A model generated the notes under the pieces. It was not told the origin of the DNA, ran no database searches, and worked only from the letters and a program-made list of their open reading frames with translations. Shown here in pieces: positions 43,065 through 51,900 of a DNA stretch of 64,000 bases (position 1 is its first letter; the number at the start of each line of letters is the position of its first letter). Position numbers and translations under genes: made by a program. Source of the DNA: Bog-473 sp963838835 (lineage in GTDB: Bacteria; Actinomycetota; Acidimicrobiia; Acidimicrobiales; RAAP-2); assembly GCA_963838835.1 (NCBI GenBank), contig CAWITA010000023.1, positions 124,001-188,000 of the forward strand, written 5' to 3'.

Positions 43065-44812
43065 GATGTCGCCTCGGCCGCGGCGACCAGCGTCGACCGC
43101 AGATCGTCCGGAGAGGTGCGCCGCGCCCAGAGGCGAAACGTCTCACCGCGGCTGCTTTCCTCGCGGTAGCGGGTGATGATGCGGAGCAATGCGTCGGGCA
43201 CCCGGTCGACCGGCAGCGCTCCAACGACCCAGTCGATGAACGCGGCGTCCGGACCGAGCGAACCGCCGAGACCGATGTCCACGGCCTCTTCAATGTGCTC
43301 GTCGACGTGTGCGATGTCACCCCGAAATCCGATATCGGCGATCTGGGGCTGCGCGCACGAGGCGGAGCAACCGGAGAAGTGCATGCGGATAACCCCGGCA
43401 TCGTCGCGGCGGCCACGCACCCCGTCGTCCGCCGACGACAGCTGCGTGTCGAGCGCCCTCGCCCACTTGACGGCGCGTTCCTTCGTCTCGACGACGGCGA
43501 AGCGGCAAAACTCCGAACCCGTGCAGGCGACGACACCCCGCTCGAAGGGCCCGGGGAACGGCGAGTAGGTCTGCATGAGGGGCTCGGCGAGCAGGTCATT
43601 GAGCTGGGACTCGGGGACGCCGGAGACGATGAAATTCTGGTCCGTGCCGATGCGGACATCGCCATCGCCGTACGTCTCGGCGAGGCGCGCCAGCTCCACC
43701 AGGTCCAAGCCGTGCATCCGTCCCACCGGGACCGAGCAGCCGACGTAGTAGAGGCCCGGCTGTCTCTGGGAATGCACGCCGACGTGGTCGCCGCGGAACG
43801 CGGTGGTTAACTCCCGGCCGGCGGGAACCAGCGGGAAATTCGTCCGCTCGTCGAGGGCGGCGCGGAATCCCTCGGACCCGAGCTCCTGCGCCAAGTAGCG
43901 CATCCGGGCGAGCCCGCGGTTCTCCCGATTGCCGAGCTCGCCGAAGACCTGGGCGACCCCCCGGCAGAGTTCGACCGCCTGGTCCGGGCGGATGAAGAGG
44001 TCGATGTCGGAAGCCATGCGCTCCCCGTCGGAGAGCCCTCCCCCGATCAGCACATTGAAGCCCACCGTCCCATCGACCTGCTCGGCCGGCCACAGGCCAA
44101 TGTCGTTGATTTCAACTCGGGCGCAGTCCTCCGTGCAACCGGTGACGGCGATCTTGAACTTGCGGGGCAGGTTGGCGTACTCCCGGTTGCCCGTGAAGAA
44201 CGCCGAAATGGCCTGCGCCACTGGCAGCGCCTCGACGACCTCGTTCGTGTCGATGCCCGACACCGGGCACGAGCAGACGTTGCGGGCCGAGTCGCCGCAC
44301 GCCTGGACCGTCGTCAGCCCCACGTCCCAGAAGCGCTGCCAAATGCGCGGGACATCGGCGATGCGGATCCAGTGCAGCTGGATGTCCTGTCTCGTCGTGA
44401 GGTCGGCGTAGCGGTTGCCGAAGACGGGGCTCTCGTCTGGCCCCTCGGCGAAGGCATCGGCCGCTACCCCGATCTCGCGGACCTGTGCGGCCTTCATCAC
44501 CCCGCCCGGCACCTTGATGCGCATCATGAAGGCGTCTCCGCCCTGGCGTTGTGGATACATCCCGACCCACTTGAGTCGCTCCATCTCGCCCGGCACCTTG
44601 GCGATGGAATCGGGACCTTGCTTCGAGTAGGTGTCGATGACCGCCTGCGCCACCTCGAACGGGTGCCGCGCGAGCTTCAGCTGCTCGACGGTGTTCAGCT
44701 CGCCAATGTTGCGGTAGGGCCTGATGAACTTGAGCCCCCGGTCGCGGCGACCGCGGAACTCCATCCCATAGGGGTTGTCCAGGTCACGCGGCACTAGACG
44801 TGCAGGCCGCAC
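43061..44812 (-). CDS. siroheme/[4Fe-4S] sulfite (or nitrite) reductase
   Basis: 583 residues from ATG 44812; GTG 44794, immediately after the cysH stop, is an alternative start. Cluster and siroheme ligands are near residues 430/436 ('ACTGSEFCRFAVVETKERA', C-x5-C) and 482/486 ('FSGCSASCAQPQIADIGFRG', C-x3-C). The first half has the paralogous 'GDSARNVCSCPVSGID' and 'TGCTEDCARVEINDIGL'. Ferredoxin-type enzymes of this family make sulfide from sulfite or ammonia from nitrite with six electrons. Linkage to cysHDN and siroheme synthesis strongly favours sulfite. Electron donor: probably the adjacent FrhB-like protein. Confidence 0.9.
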   Translation of the reverse strand: MRPARLVPRDLDNPYGMEFRGRRDRGLKFIRPYRNIGELNTVEQLKLARHPFEVAQAVIDTYSKQGPDSIAKVPGEMERLKWVGMYPQRQGGDAFMMRIKVPGGVMKAAQVREIGVAADAFAEGPDESPVFGNRYADLTTRQDIQLHWIRIADVPRIWQRFWDVGLTTVQACGDSARNVCSCPVSGIDTNEVVEALPVAQAISAFFTGNREYANLPRKFKIAVTGCTEDCARVEINDIGLWPAEQVDGTVGFNVLIGGGLSDGERMASDIDLFIRPDQAVELCRGVAQVFGELGNRENRGLARMRYLAQELGSEGFRAALDERTNFPLVPAGRELTTAFRGDHVGVHSQRQPGLYYVGCSVPVGRMHGLDLVELARLAETYGDGDVRIGTDQNFIVSGVPESQLNDLLAEPLMQTYSPFPGPFERGVVACTGSEFCRFAVVETKERAVKWARALDTQLSSADDGVRGRRDDAGVIRMHFSGCSASCAQPQIADIGFRGDIAHVDEHIEEAVDIGLGGSLGPDAAFIDWVVGALPVDRVPDALLRIITRYREESSRGETFRLWARRTSPDDLRSTLVAAAEATS

Positions 44813-45474
44813 TCGGACTTGTCGAGGCCCGCCCAGCGGCCGGCGCGGGGGTCTTCCTCATCGGAAACGGGGCGGGTCGTCGGCGCGCACCCGATGGAAC
44901 GGTAGCCCAGGGGGACCAAGGGGTGCACCGGTAGCCCGTGGTCGGAGAGGTACGACGCGATGTCCTGATCGGTCCATGTCGCGAGAGGATTGACCTTCAC
45001 CAAGCCGAAAGATGAATCCCAACCCACGATGGGGGTGTCAGCACGGGTGGGCCCGTCAGAGCGCTTCAGCGACGTGAGCCAGGCGCGCTTTCCAGCGAGA
45101 GCTCGGCGCAACGGCTCTACCTTGCGGAACTGACAGCACTGCTCCGTGCCGCACGGATGGGCGGCCGCCTCGGGCCCGGGCCTCGTCACCGTGAGGTTGA
45201 GCCGGTAACGGCGGCGGACGTCGTCGACGAAGGACAGCGTCTCGGGAAAGTGCGCCCCGGTGTCCAAGAAAACGACTTCGACCGCGGGCATCACCTTGGT
45301 GACCAGGTCGACAAGCACGATGTCCTCGAAAGAAGCGGCCAGGACAATGGAGTCGCCAAAGGTGTCCTCGGCCCAACGGATCACGGCGCTGGCCGGCGCC
45401 GACTCGAATTGCTCACTGATCACGGCAAGCTCGTCCGCACTCACTTGCTGTTCGCTCACGTATGTCTCAGCCAA
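44794..45474 (-). CDS. cysH: CysH-type APS/PAPS reductase
   Basis: 226 residues. It reduces adenylyl- or phosphoadenylyl-sulfate to sulfite. 'FGDSIVLAASFEDIVLVDLV' is the PP-loop-like start, 'VVFLDTGAHFPETL' follows, and the C-terminal 'KSECGLHV' carries catalytic C222. The cluster pair C113-C114 of 'EQCCQFRKVEPL' marks the [4Fe-4S] APS-reductase type. Where that type has CxxC the sequence is 'SIGCAPTTRPV': C196 is present but the last ligand is T199. First gene of the minus-strand operon; it overlaps the reductase gene by 19 bp. Confidence 0.93.
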   Translation of the reverse strand: MAETYVSEQQVSADELAVISEQFESAPASAVIRWAEDTFGDSIVLAASFEDIVLVDLVTKVMPAVEVVFLDTGAHFPETLSFVDDVRRRYRLNLTVTRPGPEAAAHPCGTEQCCQFRKVEPLRRALAGKRAWLTSLKRSDGPTRADTPIVGWDSSFGLVKVNPLATWTDQDIASYLSDHGLPVHPLVPLGYRSIGCAPTTRPVSDEEDPRAGRWAGLDKSECGLHV

Positions 45475-45560
45475 TGATCCTGACTCCTCCTCGGGGCGAT
45501 GGGGCCGATTCGGACCCGCCGCCGGCGTTTGACGCCCCCCCGAATGCAGGCTCTAGTATA

Positions 45561-45579
45561 CATGACCTAAATGGTCATG
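45561..45579. promoter_or_regulatory. operator between cysH and cysD
   Basis: CATGACC-TAAAT-GGTCATG, a perfect 7-bp inverted repeat with a 5-bp AT centre, in an AT-rich pocket next to a possible -10 (TAGTATAC) for cysD. The form suits Rrf2/CymR-like or other dimeric sulfur regulators. It probably governs both divergent operons. Confidence 0.65.
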
Positions 45580-45593
45580 ATTTAAGAGGTCCC

Positions 45594-46595
45594 ATGGAAA
45601 TTGCCGCAGCCTTCCAATCCCCGCAGGACCGCCCCCTCCGGGGCCCGGTCCCCGGCCGAGCCGCCGGATCGGTGACCGCCCTGGTCAGGCCCGTCGAGCA
45701 TCCCTTGGCTCACCTCGACCTGCTGGAGTCGCTGGCCATCTTCATCATCCGCGAGGTGGCCGCCGAGTCCGAACGACCGGTGCTCCTCTTCAGTGGGGGT
45801 AAGGATTCGGCGGTTCTGCTGCATCTCGCCTCGAAGGCGTTCAAGCCAGGGCGGATCCCCTTCCCTGTCCTCCACGTGGACACCGGTCACAATTTCCCCG
45901 AGGTGCTCGCCTACCGGGACGCACAGGTCGAGGGGGAGGGTGCCCGACTCCTCGTCGCCCGGGTCCAAGACTCCATCGATCAGGGCCGAGTGGCCGATCC
46001 GGGGCCGACGGCGTCGCGCAACCGCCTGCAGACCACAACGCTGCTCGACGCCATCAACGCCAACCAGTTCGACGCCGCCTTCGGTGGCGCCCGACGCGAC
46101 GAGGACAAGGCCAGGGCAAAGGAACGCGTCCTCTCCTTCCGCGATTCCTTCGGGCAATGGGACCCGAAGCGCCAGCGCCCCGAGTTGTGGCAGCTCTACC
46201 AGGGCAGTGTCCGTCCCGGAGAGCATCTCCGCGCCTTCCCATTGTCCGATTGGACCGAGCTCGACATCTGGCAGTACATCCGGCGAGAACGAATCGAGCT
46301 CCCGCCCATCTACTACGCCCACGAGCGCGAGCTCATAGAACGAGACGGCATGCTGCTGGCGCTTAGTGAGTGGGTCACCCCCCAGGCCGGGGAAGAGGTT
46401 CTTAAGGAGACGGTGCGGTTCCGTACGGTCGGCGATGCCACGTGCACCGGAGCCGTCCGGTCCGTGGCCGACACTGTGGAAGAAATCATCCGGGAGATCT
46501 CCGCGTCGCGTATCTCGGAACGGGGAGCGACCCGGGCCGACGATCGCTTTTCGGAGACCGCGATGGAGGACCGCAAACGCGAGGGATATTTCTAG
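45594..46595 (+). CDS. cysD: sulfate adenylyltransferase subunit 2 (CysD)
   Basis: 333 residues from ATG 45594, just after the operator; upstream in-frame sequence is intergenic. It makes APS from sulfate and ATP with CysN. 'LLFSGGKDSAVLLHLA' is the PP-loop; 'FPVLHVDTGHNFPEVLAYRD', 'FGGARRDEDKARAKERVLSFRD', 'FPLSDWTELDIWQYI' and the C-terminal 'DRFSETAMEDRKREGYF' are all conserved. Confidence 0.96.
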   Translation: MEIAAAFQSPQDRPLRGPVPGRAAGSVTALVRPVEHPLAHLDLLESLAIFIIREVAAESERPVLLFSGGKDSAVLLHLASKAFKPGRIPFPVLHVDTGHNFPEVLAYRDAQVEGEGARLLVARVQDSIDQGRVADPGPTASRNRLQTTTLLDAINANQFDAAFGGARRDEDKARAKERVLSFRDSFGQWDPKRQRPELWQLYQGSVRPGEHLRAFPLSDWTELDIWQYIRRERIELPPIYYAHERELIERDGMLLALSEWVTPQAGEEVLKETVRFRTVGDATCTGAVRSVADTVEEIIREISASRISERGATRADDRFSETAMEDRKREGYF

Positions 46596-46599
46596 ACCC

Positions 46600-47919
46600 A
46601 TGACCACGTTGCCCGGCTCACCGCCGGCCGGCGGACCCGAGCTCGGCGCAGACACCATGGATCTCCTCCGCTTCGCCACCATCGGATCCGTCGATGACGG
46701 CAAAAGCACCCTGATCGGCCGGCTGCTCTACGACACCCGGCAGCTCTTCGACGATCAGGTGACAGCCATTGCATCCGCATCGGAACGCCGTGGGCTGGGC
46801 GAGGTGGACCTCTCCTTCGTGACCGACGGTCTCCGCGCCGAGCGGGAGCAGGGAATCACCATCGACGTCGCCTACCGTTACGCGGCGACGCCGCACAGGA
46901 AGTTCGTGATCGCCGACTGCCCGGGGCACGTCCAGTACACCCGCAACATGGCGACGGGCGCGTCGACGGCCGACTTGGCACTCGCCCTCGTCGACGCGAC
47001 CTCCGGCTTGCGCGAGCAATCGCGACGCCACATCTGCATCACCGCACTGCTCGGCGTCGACCAGCTCGTCGTGTGTGCCAACAAGATGGACCTCGTCGAA
47101 TGGGACCGTTCGGCCTACCAGGGCATCGTGGACGAGATGGAGGCGCTCGCCCGCCGGCTCGGATTTTCCTCCTGCACGGTGATCCCGATCTCTGCCCTCC
47201 ATGGCGACAACGTGGTGACGCGCTCGGAGGCCGCTCCTTGGTACGACGGACCCACCGTGCTCGATGCCCTTGAGTCGGCTCAGGCCGGTGGGTGGGCCGC
47301 CCAGCACGGGGTCAACCATGGCAACGGTGCCCGGCTGCCGGTGCAGTGGGTGCTCCGCCAGCCCGGCGGGGGCCGCAGCTACGCCGGGATGGTGAACGGC
47401 GGGCCGTTCCGCGTCGGCGATCCGGTCGTGGTGCTCCCCGAGGGCGCGCACACGACGGTGCGCGCCATCGAGACCGCCGACGGAACGCTCCAGCGCGCCG
47501 AGGTGGGCCTGTCGGTCTCCGTCCGTCTGGCGGACCACCTCGACGTGTCCCGAGGCGACCTCATCGCGGGGGCGGAGAATGCCCCCGAGGTGACCGACAC
47601 CTTCGAGGCAACGGTCTGCTGGTTCCAGGACCGTCCGCTTGCCGCCGGTGACCGCCTCAAGATCAAGCACACCACACGCGTGGCACCCGTCGTGGTCGAG
47701 GGTGTCACGGGTCTTTTCGACGTCAACGAGCTCCGCATCACTGAGGCCAGCGAGCTACGCGAGAACGACATCGGCGTTGTGAAACTGCGGACCGCCACCC
47801 CGCTCGCGGTGGACCCCTACGTGGCGGACCGCATCACCGGGAGCTTCGTGCTGATCGACGAGCTCAGCTTCGCGACGATCGCGGCGGGCATGGTCGGTCC
47901 TCCCCGGCTGCATGACTGA
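46600..47919 (+). CDS. cysN: sulfate adenylyltransferase subunit 1, GTPase (CysN)
   Basis: 439 residues from ATG 46600, four bases after cysD. GTPase motifs: P-loop 'GSVDDGKSTLIGRLLYDT', switch 'REQGITIDVAYRY', 'DCPGHVQYTRNM', 'NKMDLVEW'. GTP hydrolysis drives the otherwise unfavourable sulfate activation. The length ends after the elongation-factor-like barrel domains, so there is no fused APS kinase (CysC), which agrees with direct APS reduction by CysH. Confidence 0.96.
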   Translation: MTTLPGSPPAGGPELGADTMDLLRFATIGSVDDGKSTLIGRLLYDTRQLFDDQVTAIASASERRGLGEVDLSFVTDGLRAEREQGITIDVAYRYAATPHRKFVIADCPGHVQYTRNMATGASTADLALALVDATSGLREQSRRHICITALLGVDQLVVCANKMDLVEWDRSAYQGIVDEMEALARRLGFSSCTVIPISALHGDNVVTRSEAAPWYDGPTVLDALESAQAGGWAAQHGVNHGNGARLPVQWVLRQPGGGRSYAGMVNGGPFRVGDPVVVLPEGAHTTVRAIETADGTLQRAEVGLSVSVRLADHLDVSRGDLIAGAENAPEVTDTFEATVCWFQDRPLAAGDRLKIKHTTRVAPVVVEGVTGLFDVNELRITEASELRENDIGVVKLRTATPLAVDPYVADRITGSFVLIDELSFATIAAGMVGPPRLHD

Positions 47920-48601
47920 GTACTCCGGCGTCCATCGGCGTTACTACCCAGTGTCGTTGGACGTCGCAGGGCGGCCGTGTCTGGTCGTCGGCGGCGGTCC
48001 GGTAGCGGCGCGCAAGGCCCGCAATCTGCTGGAGTGCGGCGCTTCGGTCACAGTCATCGCACCAGCGTTGAGTGCGGACATGGAGGCACTGGTCTCGTCG
48101 TTGCGCGCCGTCGAACACCGCCGTTACGAGCCCGGCGACGCCACCACCTTCCGCCTCGTGGTCACGGCCACGGGCATCCCCGACGTCGACGGCGCAGTGT
48201 TCTCGGACGCCGACGCGGCGGGCGTATGGGTCAACAGCGCTGACGACCCCGCACATTGCTCCTTCATCCTCCCGGCGGTGCACCGCGACGGCCAATTGAC
48301 CATTGCCGTGTCGACCGGTGGGCTGAGCCCGGCGCTCTCTTCCTGGCTCCGGACCCGCCTGGCGGCCGAGTGCGGCGATGGGCTCGGTGCCTTGGCCGAG
48401 CTGCTCGCCGAGGCGCGCGCGCGGCTCCACGACGCCGGGCGGCGAAGCGATTCGGTGGACTGGGGCGCGTTGCTCGATGGTCCGCTGCCCGAGCTGGTGC
48501 GCTCGGGAGACATCGACGAGGCACGTGCGATCGTCTCTCTGGCCACCCAGCCCGTAGAGCCCGTTCTGCCGTTCCGGACTCCCAGCTCAAGACGGTGTTA
48601 A
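47912..48601 (+). CDS. precorrin-2 dehydrogenase/sirohydrochlorin ferrochelatase
   Basis: 229 residues, overlapping cysN by 8 bp. 'YYPVSLDVAGRPCLVVGGGPVAARKARNLLECGASVTVIAP' is the NAD-binding start of the CysG N-terminal/Met8 family; 'VWVNSADDPAHCSFILPAVHRDGQLTIAVSTGGLSPALSSWLR' follows. It completes siroheme, the cofactor of the divergent sulfite reductase. The uroporphyrinogen methylase domain is not fused and must be encoded elsewhere. Confidence 0.92.
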   Translation: MTEYSGVHRRYYPVSLDVAGRPCLVVGGGPVAARKARNLLECGASVTVIAPALSADMEALVSSLRAVEHRRYEPGDATTFRLVVTATGIPDVDGAVFSDADAAGVWVNSADDPAHCSFILPAVHRDGQLTIAVSTGGLSPALSSWLRTRLAAECGDGLGALAELLAEARARLHDAGRRSDSVDWGALLDGPLPELVRSGDIDEARAIVSLATQPVEPVLPFRTPSSRRC

Positions 48602-48945
48602 CACCTCCGCAACACAGAGCGACGAGGGCGTGAGCACGAGCGCTGCGACGTGAGCGGTGATTGACGGGAGCACGTGGCGCTGACTCTCGACGGAATCGAT
48701 TGGCTGCATCGATCCGCGACTCGAGCTCGTCGTTCATGGGGCGTCGACAACGCGCGGGCAAATGTCGGTTCGCCACGTTGCGCTAGGTCTTTTGGCCCTT
48801 TCAGGTCTCCCAGCAGCCGTCCATATTTGCTGGTGCGCCGCCACTGCTCTTTCGCCGTCACGACGAGGAGCCGCCAAGGCGCATAGCGAAGCCACGGCCT
48901 CCGGACGCTGTGGCCCCGGTTCCGAGGGGGGACGCATGAAACGGT
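48602..48945. other. 344 bp intergenic before the first surface protein
   Basis: No gene recognised. It ends with a run GAGGGGGG at 48924-48931 followed by ATG 48936, mirrored upstream of the second surface protein (53362-53374). Confidence 0.5.
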
Positions 48946-51900
48946 TTGGCGCTGAGGGTTCGGTCGCTTCGGACGTCGCGACGACACAGAACGCGTGGCA
49001 TCGCGGAATCAACTCCTCGCTTCGGCGTGCTGCGAAACCGCATGGCGGTGTGCATGGCGTTCCTGGTGACGTTCGGCACCGCCTGCGTCGTGTCCAGCAC
49101 CGTCACGCCGTCGGGCGCGGACACCGTCTTGGCCCCCACGCAGGTGTTCGCCTCGGTCGGCAACTCGACGGTGAACGTCTACAGCCCGAACACCGCGCCG
49201 GCCGCCCCGTCCTTCGTCCAGTCGCTCAACGACGGGTCCACGATTCCTGCGTCGTCCCCGGTCTACCCCGGCTACCCGGGCGCCCCCGATGACACCACCG
49301 GCAGCGCGTTCGGCCCGGCGAGCCCGGCCAGCAGTGCGAGCCCGGCGGGAACCGACAACTTCTACGTCACCGACGACTACAGCGGCCAGATCAGCGAGTA
49401 CAACACGAGCGGTGCGCTGGTCGGGGTCTTCGCCTCGGGTCTCCAGAACCCCCTGTCCTTGGTCTTCGACAACTCGGGGAACCTCTACGTCGGTCAGCAG
49501 AACACGCCCTACATCGCCGAGTACAACTCGAGCGGCCAGGCCCAGACGCCCATCGGACCCGTCACCACGGGGGAGACGGGCGACGACTGGATTGACTTGG
49601 CCTCCGACCAGTGCACCTTCTACTACACGACCGAGACGAACGTCATCTACCGCTACGCGAACAATTGCGCCAACGGCACCAACGGCCAGCAATCGAACTT
49701 CAACTCGATCCCCTTCAACGGGGCCAACGCCTTCCAGGTACGGATCCTTCCCGACGGTGGGGCGCTCGTGGCCGACTCCGACGCTGTCCTGCGCCTCGAC
49801 GACACCGGGACCGTCACCCAGATCTACCCCTGCTCCGCGTCGGACCAGACAGCACTCGAAGCGGCCTATGCCCCTGGCGGTCCATCGAACCCGAATCCCG
49901 CCGCGCCGGCGCCAACGGTGGACGCGCCCTTGCCGGCCATCGACGGTTCGGGTTGCGGCGGCCAGCTCTTCAGCCTGGCCATCGACCCGAGCGGCACCTC
50001 GTTTTGGGCGGGCGACTCGTACTCGGGCAACATCTGGCAGATCGACCTGGCCACGGGCCAGGCCCTCACCGAGATCAACACCGGAGCCGCCTTCCTCTAC
50101 GGCCTGACCGTGTACAACGGATACGAGGCGGCGCAGAACCCGTCGGTGGTCTCAGCGACGCCGACCCAGCTCACGGTCGCCCCGGTCACGGGCAACTTCT
50201 CCACCCCGACCCCGGTTTCGGCGACACTGACCAACGCCACCACCAACGCCCCGATCTCGGGCGAGCTGGTCACGTTCACCCTCAACGGCAACCCGACCGA
50301 GTCGTGCTCGATTGACACGAACGCACAGGGGGTGGCGACCTGCCCCATCACGGCCACCGAGCCCTCGAACTCCTACACGCTGAGCGCATCGTTTGCCGGT
50401 GACACGACGACGTCGACACCCTTGGGTTCGAACAGCGCCACGAGCACCTTCACCGAGAACGCCGACACGACGTCTGTGACCGTTGCCAGCCCCCCCAGCG
50501 TGGTCAACGGGCAGCCCATCACGCTCTCGGGCACGCTCACCGACACGACCACGAACACGCCGCTTGGGACCGAGGAGGTGACGTTCAGCATCGGCAGCAC
50601 CGGCTCCTCACTTCCACCCCAGAGCTGCAGCGCGATCACCGATCCCACCACCGGAATGGCCAGCTGCACGATCCAGTCCGTCGACCAACCGGCCAGTTCC
50701 GAGCCGATCAACGCCAGCTTCACCGGTGACGCGTACAACAACCCCTCCACCTCGCCACCGAGCACCGTCACCGTCACTGAACCGACCATCTTGACGGTCA
50801 ACACCGCCACGAGCGACTACTCCGACCAAACGACGGTGTCCGCGGTGCTCACGGACGGCAACACCAACGCCCCCATCGGCAATGAGCCCGTCGTGTTGAC
50901 CTTGAACGGCACCGAGACCTGCACGGGGATCACGACGGCGACCAGCACGGTCACGGCCAGCGGCACGATCCCGGCCGGCACGGCGTCGTGCAACATCACT
51001 CCGGGAGAGCAGGCAGGAACGTACTCGCTGACCGCGAGCTTCGCCGGCGACACATCACTGCCGCTCCAGCTGATGCCGGCCAACGGCACGGCGAACTTCG
51101 TCGTCACCTTGGAGGAGACCGAGCTCAGCTACACGGGCCCGGTGACGGCACAGAACGGGCAGCCCTACACTCTTTCGGGCGTGCTGACGACCGACGGCAA
51201 CCCCCTCGGCGGGCGCGCCGTCCTCATGACGCTCGGTTCGGGCACCACGGCCCAGAGCTGCACCGGCACCACCAACGCCACGGGTACGGCGGCCTGCACC
51301 ATCACCGTGACCGGCCAGTCACCGGGCCCGATCCCGGTGACGGCTGCCTTCGCCAGCGACGGCTACTACCGCATGGCGAGCGCTGCTTCGACCGTCAATC
51401 TCCCCGAGGGGACCCAGCTGACCGTCAACCCGACCAGCGGCACCTACGAGGGCTCGACCCCGCTGTCGGGCACGCTGGTCAACACCTACACCAACCAGCC
51501 GGTGCCGAACGAGCCGGTCACCTTCACCTTGAACGGGACCCAGTCGTGCACGGGGACCACGAACGCCCAAGGGGTGGCCACCTGCCCGGTCACGCCGAAC
51601 GAGCCCCAGGGCAGCTACTCGCTCAGCGGGACGTTCCCCGGGGACACGACTTCCATGCCCCAGCTCAATCCCACCAGCTCGTCGAGCACCGCCACCGTGA
51701 CACAGGCCCCGACGACCTTCACGTACACCGGGACCACGTCGGTGACCAACGGCCAATCGGCCACGCTCTCGGGTGTGCTGACGAGTAGCGAGCCCACTTC
51801 GGGCACCGACGTCTCGGGCAAGACGGTGACCTTCACACTGGGTTCGGGCAGCTCGTTGCAGAGCTGCACGGCCGTGACCAACACAAGCGGTGCCGCCAGT

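Noticed and set aside
41652..43169. 505-codon plus-strand frame opposite the FrhB-like gene
   Set aside because: No family features; exists because of GC-rich third codon positions of the real gene.
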